Translations under genes and position numbers: made by a program
Shown here: piece after piece, positions 8,050 to 18,228 of the stretch
Position numbering within the stretch: position 1 is the first letter of the stretch
Layout: each line of letters opens with the position of its first letter
Notes under the pieces: model-generated
Seen by the model: only the letters and a program-made list of their open reading frames with translations
What the model was told of the DNA's origin: nothing
The model's database searches: none
Assembly: GCF_013408535.1 (NCBI RefSeq)
Contig: NZ_JACBZA010000001.1
Span: forward strand, 186,001 to 250,000
DNA from: Actinopolymorpha cephalotaxi
GTDB lineage: Bacteria > Actinomycetota > Actinomycetes > Propionibacteriales > Actinopolymorphaceae
Length of the DNA: 64,000 bases
Reading direction: 5' to 3'

Positions 8050-10026
8050 CTAACTCGTCCGCAGGTGGCGTTCCCACCAGTCGAGGATCGCGTCGAACCG
8101 GGCGATCCGGTGGCTGGGCAGGCCCGACCGGGACAGCTCGTGCCCCTCACCGGGGAAGAGCAGCAACTCCGTCTCCACGCCCCGCAGCTTCAGCGCCACG
8201 AACAGGCGCTGTGCCTGCTCGACCGGGCACCGCCAGTCGTGCTCGGAGTGGATGATCAGCATCGGGATGGCGATGTCGCCGGCGGCCGCCAGCGGGGACA
8301 TCCAGGCGCGCCGGTCGGCGTCGCCGTAGTAGCCCTCGGCGAAGTACCACCCGATGTCGCTGGAGCCGGTGAAGCTGTCCGCCGCGTTCACGGCGCGTTC
8401 GCTGATCGCCGCTCGGAACCGGTCGGAGTGCCCGGCCAGCCAGGTGGTCATGAAGCCGCCGTGCGACCCACCCATCACTCCCGTGCGGTCCGCGTCCAGC
8501 TCCGGGTGGGTGGCCAGGGCGTGGTCCAGCAGGGCGTGCAGGTCGGCCGCCGAGCGTTCGCCGACGTCGTACCGGATGGCGGCTCCGTGCGCCTGTCCGT
8601 AGCCGGAGGAGCCGCGCGGGTTGCCCATCACCACCGCGTAGCCCGCACCCGCGTAGACCTGCGCCTCGTCCAGCAGAGTCCAGCCGTACTGCGCGAACGG
8701 GCCGCCGTGGATCAGCAGCAGGACCGGGTGTGGGCCGGGGCCCTCGGGTCGGACGAGCCAGCCGTGCACGGGGTAGCCGTCCGGTGCGGTGGTGTCGAGC
8801 TCCTCGGGCGCGCGGACCCGGCCGGTCCTCGCCAGGTCCGCCCCGAACGCGGTGAGGACCCGCTCGGTGCCGTCCCGGACCGCGACGAGTTCCCCGGCGC
8901 TGTCGCCGGTGGTGACGGTGGCCACCAGCACACCGGCGGCCGCGTCGAAGCCGACGGTCTGTCGCTGCCCGGTCAGCACCGGGCGGGGCTCGCCGCCGTC
9001 GAACGGGACCAGCGCCAGGTCGACCGCGCCGCGGTTCTCGTGGCCGAACAGCACGCCGTCCGCGGTGACGACGGTACGGCCGGTGCTGTCTCCGTGCTGC
9101 AGGGTCTCGGCGGCAGTGAGCCGGCTCGGCGTGCCCTCGGCCGCGTCGGCGGGCACCGCGTACAACCCGGTGTGACGGGCCACGAAGTCCAGCCCGCTCG
9201 GGCCGACCTCGCTGCCGAGGAAGTACACCGTCCGCCCGTCCGGCCCGAACGCCGGCTGCCCCACGCTGAGCGTGGTGTCGGTGACCTGGCGTGGATCCTT
9301 GCCGTCCGGCGTACAGACGAACACGTCGCTGCGCAGGTCGCGGTCCCGGCCGGCGTGGCGGGCGCTGGTGAACGCCAGCAGGTCGGAGCCGGGGCTCCAT
9401 GCGACGTCGGCGTGGTCGAAGTCGCCCGAGGTCACCTGCAGTGACGCCGGCTCGGCGTGGAACGGGTCGACGACGAAGACGTGCGGCCGCCGGTCGAGGA
9501 CGAAGCCCACCCCGTCCAGGCGGTAACGCAGGCTGGTGATCCGGCGCGGCGGCTCCTGCTCGGGCGCGACGTCCTCGCGGGTGCCGTAGCGGCCCTCGTC
9601 GGGAACCCTGGCGACGTAGGCGAGCCGGGTCGAGTCCGGGCTCCAGACCGGGGCGCCAGCGCCGAGCGGGTGCTGGTCGACCGTGGTGACCTGCCGCGCG
9701 TCGCCGCCACCGGTGGGCAGGACGTACAGCTGCGGCCTGGCCTCCTTGCCGCTCTTGCCGGCCGCGCGCAGGAACGCCAGCCACCGCCCGTCCGGGGAGA
9801 ACGCCGGCGCCTGGTCGTTCCAGCCGTGGGTGAGCGGCCGGGCGGTTTCGGCGCCGTCGGTCGGCCCGGTCGGCCCAGTCGGCTCGGTCGGTACCGTCCA
9901 CAGCTGGCCGCGGTAGGCGTCGGCTTCCAGGTCGAGCCGGGTGACGGCGACGACGGCGGTGCGCCCGTCCGGAGACACGGTGGGCGTACCAGGAGTCCGC
10001 AGCAGTCCAAGATCAGCAGGCTTCAT
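8050..10026 (-). CDS. S9 family peptidase (acylaminoacyl-peptidase/oligopeptidase type)
   Basis: A 658-residue cytoplasmic serine peptidase that would cleave short peptides or N-acylated residues. The N-terminal 400 residues form a TolB/WD40-like beta-propeller with repeated SPDG and WSPD motifs; this part gates entry to the active site in the family. The C-terminal alpha/beta-hydrolase carries GGSHGGFMT with the nucleophile at S521, the aspartate in HSEHDWRCP and the histidine in GEGHEL. There is no signal peptide. The ATG at 10026 lacks a Shine-Dalgarno sequence, but TACAGT lies 8 nt upstream, so the mRNA may be leaderless. The gene is monocistronic and 20 bp from the convergent HNH gene. 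Confidence 0.9.
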   Translation of the reverse strand: MKPADLGLLRTPGTPTVSPDGRTAVVAVTRLDLEADAYRGQLWTVPTEPTGPTGPTDGAETARPLTHGWNDQAPAFSPDGRWLAFLRAAGKSGKEARPQLYVLPTGGGDARQVTTVDQHPLGAGAPVWSPDSTRLAYVARVPDEGRYGTREDVAPEQEPPRRITSLRYRLDGVGFVLDRRPHVFVVDPFHAEPASLQVTSGDFDHADVAWSPGSDLLAFTSARHAGRDRDLRSDVFVCTPDGKDPRQVTDTTLSVGQPAFGPDGRTVYFLGSEVGPSGLDFVARHTGLYAVPADAAEGTPSRLTAAETLQHGDSTGRTVVTADGVLFGHENRGAVDLALVPFDGGEPRPVLTGQRQTVGFDAAAGVLVATVTTGDSAGELVAVRDGTERVLTAFGADLARTGRVRAPEELDTTAPDGYPVHGWLVRPEGPGPHPVLLLIHGGPFAQYGWTLLDEAQVYAGAGYAVVMGNPRGSSGYGQAHGAAIRYDVGERSAADLHALLDHALATHPELDADRTGVMGGSHGGFMTTWLAGHSDRFRAAISERAVNAADSFTGSSDIGWYFAEGYYGDADRRAWMSPLAAAGDIAIPMLIIHSEHDWRCPVEQAQRLFVALKLRGVETELLLFPGEGHELSRSGLPSHRIARFDAILDWWERHLRTS

Positions 10027-10137
10027 GCCGCCGGACTGTAGTAGCCGCCGTGGTGCTGGTCGAGGCTCCGCCCTGAACCCGCCTCGGGCGGCGTGCGGGC
10101 CGGTCGTGGTTCTTCCCGGCGGGACCGGGACGGAGTG

Positions 10138-11445
10138 TCAGCCCGCGGTGACGGACGGGACGTCGACCCGCTCGACGGTGCCGGCGTGCCGGGCGCGCTC
10201 GGCGGCGAAGACCGCGAGGTGGGTCTCCAGCGACTCGAGGCCGCCGGACCTGATCAGCGACGGGTCGCCCGCGGCCACCGCGGCGGTGAAGGAGTCCACC
10301 AGGCCGGCGTCGCCGCCGCCGTGACCCGACCCCGCGTCGTGCCCGGTGGCCGGCACCGACAGCACCTCGGTCCGGTCGGTGAGGAAGTCGAAGACCGTCA
10401 CGTGCTCGCCGTCGCAGTCGACGGTGCCCTGGGTGCCGAAGATCTGCGTACGCCGGTGGCCCTTCTCGGCGAACCCGACCATGGTGAACGTCCCGGTGGC
10501 CCCGCCGGCGAACTCCATCGAGACCACCTGGTGGTCGACCACGTCGTTGTCGCAGGCCCACACGCACCGGCCGTACGGCCCCTCGGCCAGCGCCTTGGTG
10601 ACGCCCTCCTCGGTGATGTCGTTGGTGATGGTGTGCAGCGGCCACCCGGTCTCGCCGCGCTGGATCATGCCGAGGTACAGCTTCTTCGCGGAGTAGGCGC
10701 AGCCGGGTTCCACCGCACAGTCCAGGCAGCGGTCGGAGGCGCCGGCGGGCTGGTTCTCCCGCGTGAAGTACGACAGCCGGCCGAAGCTCGACACCTTGTC
10801 GATCTGCGCGCCGACGACGTAGCGGATCCAGTCGATGTCGTGGCAGGACTTCGCCAGCAGCATCGACGACGACTCGTCCTCGCGCCGCCAGTTGCCGCGT
10901 ACGTAGGAGTGCGCCTGGTGCCAGTAGCCGACCGGCTCCAGGTGCTGGATGCTGATGATGTCGCCGATCCGGCCGGAGTCCAGCACCTCCTTGAGCAGCT
11001 GGGTGTACGGCGTGTAGCGGAGCACGTGGCAGACGCCGAACATCACGCCGGTGCGCTGGACCGCGTCCAGCAGCGCCCGGCAGCCCTCCTCGGTCGGCGC
11101 CATCGGCTTCTCCACCAGCAGGTGGTAGCCCTGCTCGGCGAGCTGGGTGGCGGGCTCCACGTGGTCGTGGTCCTGGGTGGCGACGACGGCGGCGTCGGCG
11201 AGCTTGCCGCCGTGGCCGGCGGCCACCAGGTCGGTCCAGGAGGAGAACGTGCGCTCGGGGGGTACGCCGTGCAGCTCGGCGAGGGTCTTGCGCTGGTAGT
11301 CACGCGGCTCCGCGACCGCCACCACCCTGGCCCGGTCGGGGTGGGCCGCCACCCACCTGGAGTAGACCGAGCCGCGGTTGCCGGCACCCAGGATGGCGAT
11401 CGTCACCGGACGCCCGGTCGTGGGAAGGGTTTCCTCGGTCACCAT
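10138..11445 (-). CDS. Gfo/Idh/MocA oxidoreductase with a cysteine motif
   Basis: A 435-residue NAD(P)-dependent sugar oxidoreductase. An N-terminal Rossmann fold (AILGAGNRGSVYS near residue 16) and the EKP triad (LLVEKPMAP) are clear, followed by the family's beta-sheet domain with an SCHDIDW motif. An unusual feature is CLDCAVEPGC at about residue 235, followed by CVWACDND, which could form a metal site. The ATG at 11445 has GGAG just upstream; longer reading upstream runs into the rhamnose promoter and is not coding. It is divergent from the rhamnose operon across 343 bp, so a role in deoxysugar or aldose metabolism is plausible, but the substrate is unknown. The divergent position may also mean shared regulation. 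Confidence 0.85.
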   Translation of the reverse strand: MVTEETLPTTGRPVTIAILGAGNRGSVYSRWVAAHPDRARVVAVAEPRDYQRKTLAELHGVPPERTFSSWTDLVAAGHGGKLADAAVVATQDHDHVEPATQLAEQGYHLLVEKPMAPTEEGCRALLDAVQRTGVMFGVCHVLRYTPYTQLLKEVLDSGRIGDIISIQHLEPVGYWHQAHSYVRGNWRREDESSSMLLAKSCHDIDWIRYVVGAQIDKVSSFGRLSYFTRENQPAGASDRCLDCAVEPGCAYSAKKLYLGMIQRGETGWPLHTITNDITEEGVTKALAEGPYGRCVWACDNDVVDHQVVSMEFAGGATGTFTMVGFAEKGHRRTQIFGTQGTVDCDGEHVTVFDFLTDRTEVLSVPATGHDAGSGHGGGDAGLVDSFTAAVAAGDPSLIRSGGLESLETHLAVFAAERARHAGTVERVDVPSVTAG

Positions 11446-11788
11446 GTGCTCCAGGTGTCGCGCGTGGGTTGTCAGTGGTCCGCTCCCGATGGTGCCAGGT
11501 GAATGCGTTTTGTTGCGCACTAGCTCGCCAGTTGGAGCACTCACGTCCAGATCGGCGACCGGTCGTACACGGTTGGTGGGCCTGCGGCAGCGGACCGCAG
11601 TGGTCCCGCGACGGCCCGCGACCGGGAGCCGGTCGGGCCCGCCAGGCCCTCGCGCCGAGCCGATTCCCGGTGTTCCGGAACCGGCCTGTCCGGCCCGGGA
11701 CCCGGTCGTTGACCGCGTTCCCGGCAGGTCCCTACCATCCGTGAAACGATTCAGTCGATCACGCGAGCGATCGACGGGAGGCGGTGCC
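11446..11788. other. Divergent promoter region of the rhamnose cluster
   Basis: A 343-bp region without a gene. It carries the predicted rhaM promoter and operator near its right end (11709-11753). The rest is GC-rich with a short gttccggaac palindrome around 11675 whose meaning is unclear. The promoter of the divergent Gfo/Idh gene must lie at the left end, but I cannot identify it. Confidence 0.5.
11709..11753 (+). promoter_or_regulatory. rhaM promoter with a LacI-type operator at the transcription start
   Basis: TTGACC (11709-11714) and TACCAT (11733-11738) are spaced by 18 bp and resemble a sigma-70 promoter. Immediately downstream, tgaaacgattca (11742-11753) is a 12-bp inverted repeat with one mismatched pair and central CG. 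It would overlap the start of transcription, a usual place for a LacI-family repressor that releases DNA on sugar binding. Confidence 0.5.
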
Positions 11789-12109
11789 GTGCGACGGGTG
11801 TGTTTTCTGCTGCGGGTCAGGCCTGACCGCCTGGACGAGTACCGGCAACGCCACCGCGCCGTCTGGCCGGAGATGCAGCAGGCGCTGCGCGAGACCGGAT
11901 GGCACAACTACTCGCTCTTCCTGACCGACGACGGGCTGCTGGTCGGCTATCTCGAGACCGAGGACTTCGAGGCGGCCAAGGCGGGCATGGCGGAGCGGGA
12001 GATCAACCGCCGCTGGCAAAGTGAGATGGCGGAGTTCTTCGAGGACCTGGAGTCGGGCAGCGCCGACACCGACATGCGACCGCTCACCGAGGTCTTCCAC
12101 CTCGACTGA
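11789..12109 (+). CDS. rhaM: L-rhamnose mutarotase
   Basis: A 106-residue cytoplasmic enzyme that interconverts the alpha and beta anomers of L-rhamnose before isomerisation. The length and the ferredoxin-like pattern match the RhaM family; the active-site Y18 and H22 are seen in [13 protein letters not shown], and the family ending EVFHLD is present. The GTG start at 11789 follows GGGAGG by 7 nt; upstream sequence in frame crosses the promoter and is excluded. It is the first gene of the rhamnose operon, 25 bp before rhaI, which supports the assignment. Confidence 0.93.
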   Translation: MRRVCFLLRVRPDRLDEYRQRHRAVWPEMQQALRETGWHNYSLFLTDDGLLVGYLETEDFEAAKAGMAEREINRRWQSEMAEFFEDLESGSADTDMRPLTEVFHLD

Positions 12110-12134
12110 GCATGCTGAACGGGAGATGAAGGGC

Positions 12135-13307
12135 ATGGCCGCCACCACGATCGAGACTGTCAAGTCCGCCCTGCGCGCGCAGCAGATCGAGACACCGTCC
12201 TGGGCGTACGGCAACTCCGGCACCAGGTTCAAGGTGTTCGCGCAGGAAGGCATTCCGCGCAACGCCTACGAGAAGGTCGACGACGCCGCGCTGGTCCACA
12301 AGCTCACCGGAGTCGCGCCGAGCGTGGCGCTGCACATCCCGTGGGACAAGGTGGACGACTACGCCGACCTCGCCGCGCACGCGAAGAACGCCGGCATCCG
12401 GCTCGGGGCGATCAACCCGAACGTCTTCCAGGACGACGACTACCGGCTCGGCAGCGTCTGCAACCCCGACCCGGCCGTACGCAAAAAGGCGCTCGCGCAC
12501 CTGCTGGAGTGCGTCGACATCATGGACGCCACCGGCTCCTCGATCCTCAGCCTGTGGTTCGCCGACGGGATCAACTACCCCGGGCAGGACTCGCTGCGCG
12601 CCCGCCAGGACCGGCTCGCCGAGGCGCTGTCCGCGGCGTACGACCGGCTGGGTGCGGACCAGCGGATGCTGGTGGAGTACAAGTTCTTCGAGCCGGCGTT
12701 CTACGCCACCGACATCCCCGACTGGGGCACGTCGTACGCGCACTGCGTCACCCTCGGCGAGCGGGCGCAGGTGCTGGTCGACACCGGCCACCACGCACCG
12801 GGCACGAACATCGAGTTCATCGTGGCGTTCCTGCTGCGGCAGGGAAAGCTCGGCGGCTTCCACTTCAACAGCAGGTTCTACGCCGACGACGACCTGATGG
12901 TCGGTGCCGCGGACCCGTTCCAGCTGTTCCGGATCATGCTCGAGATCGTGCAGGCCGGAGCGCTGGAGGAGTCGGCGAACATCGCGTTCATGCTCGACCA
13001 GTGCCACAACCTCGAGCCGAAGGTGCCGGCCATGGTCCGGTCCATCATGAACGTCCAGGAGGCCACCGCCAAGGCGCTGCTGGTGGACGCCGGCGCGCTC
13101 GCCGCCGCGCAGCGCGAGGGCGACGTGCTCGGCGCGAACGCCGTGGTGATGGACGCCTACAACAACGACGTCCGGCCGCTGCTCGCGGAGGTTCGCGCGG
13201 ACCTCGGTGTCGATCCCGACCCGATCGCCGCCTACCGTCGAACCGGCCACGCCGAGCGGGTACGCGAGGAACGCCGCGGCGGCCAGGCCGCCGGCTGGGG
13301 CGCGTGA
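12135..13307 (+). CDS. rhaI: L-rhamnose isomerase (TIM-barrel type)
   Basis: A 390-residue sugar isomerase that converts L-rhamnose to L-rhamnulose in the cytoplasm. It belongs to the xylose-isomerase-like barrel family (Pseudomonas stutzeri RhaI type) rather than the E. coli RhaA type. Metal-ligand motifs are visible: a glutamate in LVEYKFFEP, the aspartate and histidines in VDTGHHAPG, histidine in GGFHFNSR and the aspartates in FYADDD. The ATG at 12135 has GGGAG 9 nt upstream; another ATG 9 nt earlier overlaps that site and is less likely. It sits between the mutarotase and the aldolase/dehydrogenase in one operon, and would be induced by rhamnose through the upstream operator. Confidence 0.93.
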   Translation: MAATTIETVKSALRAQQIETPSWAYGNSGTRFKVFAQEGIPRNAYEKVDDAALVHKLTGVAPSVALHIPWDKVDDYADLAAHAKNAGIRLGAINPNVFQDDDYRLGSVCNPDPAVRKKALAHLLECVDIMDATGSSILSLWFADGINYPGQDSLRARQDRLAEALSAAYDRLGADQRMLVEYKFFEPAFYATDIPDWGTSYAHCVTLGERAQVLVDTGHHAPGTNIEFIVAFLLRQGKLGGFHFNSRFYADDDLMVGAADPFQLFRIMLEIVQAGALEESANIAFMLDQCHNLEPKVPAMVRSIMNVQEATAKALLVDAGALAAAQREGDVLGANAVVMDAYNNDVRPLLAEVRADLGVDPDPIAAYRRTGHAERVREERRGGQAAGWGA

Positions 13308-13361
13308 CCCGCACGGTCGCGAGCACCGCACACCCACAGAGGTTGAGGAGAGGCCAGCATC

Positions 13362-15395
13362 ATGCACCCTGAGGTCGCCCAGCTGATCGAGCGCAGCCAC
13401 CGGCTCGGCGCCGACCCGACGTACACCAACTACGCCGGCGGCAACGCCTCCTGCAAGGGTGCCGAACCCGATCCGGTGACCGGGGCCGACGTCGAACTGC
13501 TGTGGGTGAAGGGATCCGGCGGCGACCTCGGCACCCTCACCGAGGCCGGGCTGGCCGTGCTGCGGCTGGACCGGATGCGGGCGCTGGCCGACGTCTACCC
13601 CGGTGTCGAACGCGAGGACGAGATGGTGGCCGCGTTCGACTTCTGCCTGCATGGCAAGGGCGGAGCGGCTCCCTCCATCGACACCGCGATGCACGGGCTG
13701 GTGGACGCGCCGCACGTGGACCACCTGCATCCCGACGCCGGGATCGCCTTCGCCGCCGCGGCCGACGGGGAGGCGCTCACCAAGGAGTGCTTCGGCGACC
13801 GGGTGGCGTGGGTGCCGTGGCGGCGGCCGGGATTCCAGCTGGGGCTGGACATCGCCCGGATCCACGCCGAGCACCCGGAGGCGATCGGGGTGGTGCTCGG
13901 CGGGCACGGCATCACCGCGTGGGGCGCGACGTCGCAGGAGTGCGAGGAGCACTCGCTGGAGATCATCACGGCCTGCCAGGCGTACATCGAACGCAACGGG
14001 AAGCCGGATCCGTTCGGGCCGGTGATCGAGGGGTACGAGCCGCTGCCTCCCGCGCAGCGGCGGGCCCGGGCCGCGGCCCTCGCACCGCTGATCCGCGGCC
14101 TCGCCTCCACCGACCGCCCGCAGGTCGGCCACTACAACGACAGCGACGCGGTGCTCGACTTCGTGGCCCGCGAGCACCACCCGCGCCTGGCCGCGCTCGG
14201 CACCTCCTGCCCCGACCACTTCCTGCGGACGAAGGTGCGCCCGCTGGTGCTCGACCTGCCGGCGACGGCGCCGCTGGCGGAGGTCGAGGAGCGGCTGCGT
14301 GCGCTGCACGCGGCCTACCGCGAGGACTACCGCGCCTACTACGAGCGGTACGCCGACGACGCGACGCCGGCCCTGCGCGGCGCGGACCCGGCCGTCGTGC
14401 TGGTGCCCGGCGTCGGGATGTTCACCTTCGGCAAGGACAAGCAGACCGCCCGGGTGGCGGGGGAGTTCTACGTCAACGCCATCAACGTGATGCGCGGCGC
14501 GGAGGCGATCTCCAGCTACCGCCCGATCGAGGAACGCGAGAAGTTCCGGATCGAGTACTGGGCACTGGAGGAGGCCAAGCTGGCCCGGATGCCCAAGCCG
14601 AAGCCGCTGGCCACTCGGGTCGCGTTCGTCACCGGCGCGGGATCCGGCATCGGCCGGGCGATCGCCGAACGTCTCGCCGCCGAAGGCGCCTGCGTCGTGG
14701 TCGCCGACCTGAACACCGAGGCCGCCGCGGAGGTCGCGACGGCCATCGGCAGCACCGACGTGGCCGTACCCGTCACCGTGGACGTCACCGACGAGGAGCA
14801 GGTGCAAGCAGCGCTTGACGAGGCGGCGCTCGCGTTCGGCGGCGTGGACCTGGTGGTCAACAACGCCGGCCTGTCGATCTCCAAGCCACTGCTGGAGACC
14901 ACCACCGCCGACTGGGACCTGCAGCACCGGGTGATGGCCCGCGGGTCGTTCCTGGTGGCCCGGGCGGCCGCGGCGGCGATGGTCGCCCAGGGACTCGGCG
15001 GCGACATCGTCTACATCTCCAGCAAGAACGGCGTCTTCGCCGGCCCGAACAACGTCGCCTACGGCGCCGCCAAGGCCGACCAGGCCCACCAGGTGCGGCT
15101 GCTCGCGGCCGAGCTCGGCGAGCACGGCATCCGGGTCAACGGCATCAACCCCGACGGTGTGGTGCGCGGCTCGGGCATCTTCGCCTCCGGGTGGGGCGCG
15201 CAGCGGGCCGCGGTGTACGGCGTACCGGAGGAGAAGCTCGGCGAGTACTACGCCCAGCGCACGCTGCTGAAGAAGGAGGTGCTGCCCGAGCACGTCGCCG
15301 CGGCGGTGGTCGCGCTCACCTCCGGCGACCTGGCCCAGACCACCGGCCTGCACATTCCGGTGGACAGCGGCGTGGCCGCGGCCTTCCTGCGCTGA
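13362..15395 (+). CDS. rhaEW: Bifunctional rhamnulose-1-phosphate aldolase / lactaldehyde dehydrogenase
   Basis: A 677-residue fusion that cleaves L-rhamnulose 1-phosphate to dihydroxyacetone phosphate and L-lactaldehyde and then oxidises the lactaldehyde. The N-terminal half is a class II (zinc) aldolase: HLHPDAG supplies the paired histidines and GGHGITAWG a third. From about residue 420 a short-chain dehydrogenase follows with TGAGSGIGRAIAERLAAEG for NAD binding, NNAGLS, the serine in ISSKNG and the YGAAK active site. The ATG at 13362 has GAGGAGAGG 8 nt upstream. The fusion channels a reactive aldehyde, and is known from RhaEW-type enzymes in Gram-positive bacteria. A hairpin follows directly after the stop. 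Confidence 0.93.
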   Translation: MHPEVAQLIERSHRLGADPTYTNYAGGNASCKGAEPDPVTGADVELLWVKGSGGDLGTLTEAGLAVLRLDRMRALADVYPGVEREDEMVAAFDFCLHGKGGAAPSIDTAMHGLVDAPHVDHLHPDAGIAFAAAADGEALTKECFGDRVAWVPWRRPGFQLGLDIARIHAEHPEAIGVVLGGHGITAWGATSQECEEHSLEIITACQAYIERNGKPDPFGPVIEGYEPLPPAQRRARAAALAPLIRGLASTDRPQVGHYNDSDAVLDFVAREHHPRLAALGTSCPDHFLRTKVRPLVLDLPATAPLAEVEERLRALHAAYREDYRAYYERYADDATPALRGADPAVVLVPGVGMFTFGKDKQTARVAGEFYVNAINVMRGAEAISSYRPIEEREKFRIEYWALEEAKLARMPKPKPLATRVAFVTGAGSGIGRAIAERLAAEGACVVVADLNTEAAAEVATAIGSTDVAVPVTVDVTDEEQVQAALDEAALAFGGVDLVVNNAGLSISKPLLETTTADWDLQHRVMARGSFLVARAAAAAMVAQGLGGDIVYISSKNGVFAGPNNVAYGAAKADQAHQVRLLAAELGEHGIRVNGINPDGVVRGSGIFASGWGAQRAAVYGVPEEKLGEYYAQRTLLKKEVLPEHVAAAVVALTSGDLAQTTGLHIPVDSGVAAAFLR

Positions 15396-15421
15396 CGGCC
15401 CGGCCGGCTGCCGGCGGGCCG
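15396..15421 (+). terminator. Intra-operon hairpin after rhaEW
   Basis: A stem of 11 bp with one bulged base and a 3-nt loop begins right after the rhaEW stop codon. There is no T-tract. It may stabilise the upstream mRNA or reduce transcription into rhaB rather than end it. Confidence 0.4.
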
Positions 15422-15439
15422 GCTTGGTCGGCAACAGGG

Positions 15440-15479
15440 CTGTACGACGGGGTTGTACGTAGGGGCTGTACGAAGGGGG
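15440..15479 (+). repeat. Three 13-bp tandem repeats in the rhaB leader
   Basis: Three adjacent units (ctgtacgacgggg, ttgtacgtagggg and ctgtacgaaggggg) differ at one to three positions. Each ends in a G-run that could serve as a Shine-Dalgarno-like site; the last lies 7 nt before the preferred rhaB start. Confidence 0.75.
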
Positions 15480-15486
15480 CATGCGG

Positions 15487-16978
<1,492 letters not shown>

Positions 16979-17112
16979 GGGGACGCCGGCCGGCCCGCCG
17001 ACCGGTTCAGGACTCCTGCCCGGCGGAAGATGTCAGCCCGCTGACGCGGCGGTGCCATCGCCGTGGTCGCGTGAGTAGGGTGCGGGAGTCGTTCAACCTG
17101 GGGAGGCGTCCG

Positions 17113-18156
17113 GTGCGTGCACTCGTTTTTCGTGGCCCGTGGGATCTCGCGGTCGAGGAGCGGCCCGACCCGGTGGCCGGTCCGGGCGAGGTCCTGGTCG
17201 GGGTGGTGTCCACCGGCATCTGCGGCTCGGACCTGCACGGCTACACCGGTGAGAACGGCCGGAGGTTTCCGGGCCAGGTGATGGGCCACGAGACGGTCGG
17301 CCGGGTGGTCGCGGTCGGTCCCGACGTGCCGGCGTCCGCGGAGCTGACCGAGGGCGCGCTGGTGACCGTGCACCCGGTGCTCGCCTGCGGCACCTGCGAC
17401 GCCTGCCGGGCCGGGCAGGACCACCGCTGCCCGACCAAGCAGATCATCGGGGTGGCTCCCGCGATCAGCGCGGCGTTCGCCGACCTGATGGTGGTGCCGG
17501 CCGCGAACGCCGTCGCGCTGCCGGAGAGCATGCCGGAGGAGTACGGCGCGCTGGTGGAACCCCTCACGGTCGGCTACCACGCCATGGCCCGCGGCCGGTG
17601 CGGACCCGACGACAACGTGCTGGTGGTCGGCGGCGGCCCGATCGGGCAGGCCTGCGCGCTGGCCGCCCGGCGCTTCGGCGCCGGCCGGGTCACCGTGTCC
17701 GAGCCGCACCCGGGACGGCGGGCGCTGCTCGCCGACATCGGCCTGACGGCGGTGGACCCGGCGGCCGCGCCGCTGGCCGACACCCTCGCCGGGGCAGGTG
17801 TCGCCAACCCCAGCCTGGTCGTGGACGCGGTGGGATCCTCGCGCTCGCTGGGCGACGCGCTGGCGGTGGCCGCCGAGGGCGAGCGGGTGGTGCTGGTGGG
17901 CATGCACGAGCCGCAGGTCAGCCTGTCGGCGTACGCCGTCAGCATCGCCGAGCGCAGCGTCGTGGGCAGCTACTGCTACACCCGGGAGGACTTCACCAGC
18001 ACCGCCGCCTGGGTCGCCGACGGGCCGGCCGAGCTGGCCCGCCTGGTCGAGGGGCGGGTCGGCCTGGCCGACGCGCCGTCGGCGTTCCGGGCGCTGGCCG
18101 AGGGCAGGGACGGCTCCAGCAAGGTGCTCGTCTTCCCATCCGGCGCCGGCGGCTGA
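17113..18156 (+). CDS. Zinc-dependent alcohol dehydrogenase, MDR superfamily
   Basis: A 347-residue NAD(P)-dependent dehydrogenase of the sorbitol/threonine dehydrogenase group. Catalytic-zinc ligands lie in CGSDLHGY, GHETVG and EPLTVGYH; the structural zinc is bound by four cysteines in CGTCDACRAGQDHRC. The cofactor motif is VVGGGPIGQACALAARRFGA at about residue 177. The GTG at 17113 has GGGGAGG 6 nt upstream; a start 42 bp earlier lacks this. It follows rhaB on the same strand after about 170 bp, so it could oxidise a polyol or handle a rhamnose-derived product such as propanediol, but this is inferred from position only. A strong convergent terminator follows. Confidence 0.88.
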   Translation: MRALVFRGPWDLAVEERPDPVAGPGEVLVGVVSTGICGSDLHGYTGENGRRFPGQVMGHETVGRVVAVGPDVPASAELTEGALVTVHPVLACGTCDACRAGQDHRCPTKQIIGVAPAISAAFADLMVVPAANAVALPESMPEEYGALVEPLTVGYHAMARGRCGPDDNVLVVGGGPIGQACALAARRFGAGRVTVSEPHPGRRALLADIGLTAVDPAAAPLADTLAGAGVANPSLVVDAVGSSRSLGDALAVAAEGERVVLVGMHEPQVSLSAYAVSIAERSVVGSYCYTREDFTSTAAWVADGPAELARLVEGRVGLADAPSAFRALAEGRDGSSKVLVFPSGAGG

Positions 18157-18178
18157 ACCACCGGGATTCGCGCGCGAG

Positions 18179-18214
18179 AACGACGCCCGGTCGGGATGCC
18201 GACCGGGCGTCGTT
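18179..18214. terminator. Perfect 16-bp hairpin between convergent genes
   Basis: The arms aacgacgcccggtcgg and the exact complement enclose a 4-nt loop (gatg). It lies 22 bp after the dehydrogenase stop and 14 bp before the stop of the convergent lactonase gene. The A/T ends of the arms make it a good bidirectional terminator. Confidence 0.85.
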
Positions 18215-18228
18215 GTCGTACGGACCGC

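Noticed and set aside
11673-11682. Palindrome gttccggaac in the rhamnose divergent region
   Set aside because: Ten bases only and far from either start; not enough to call an operator.
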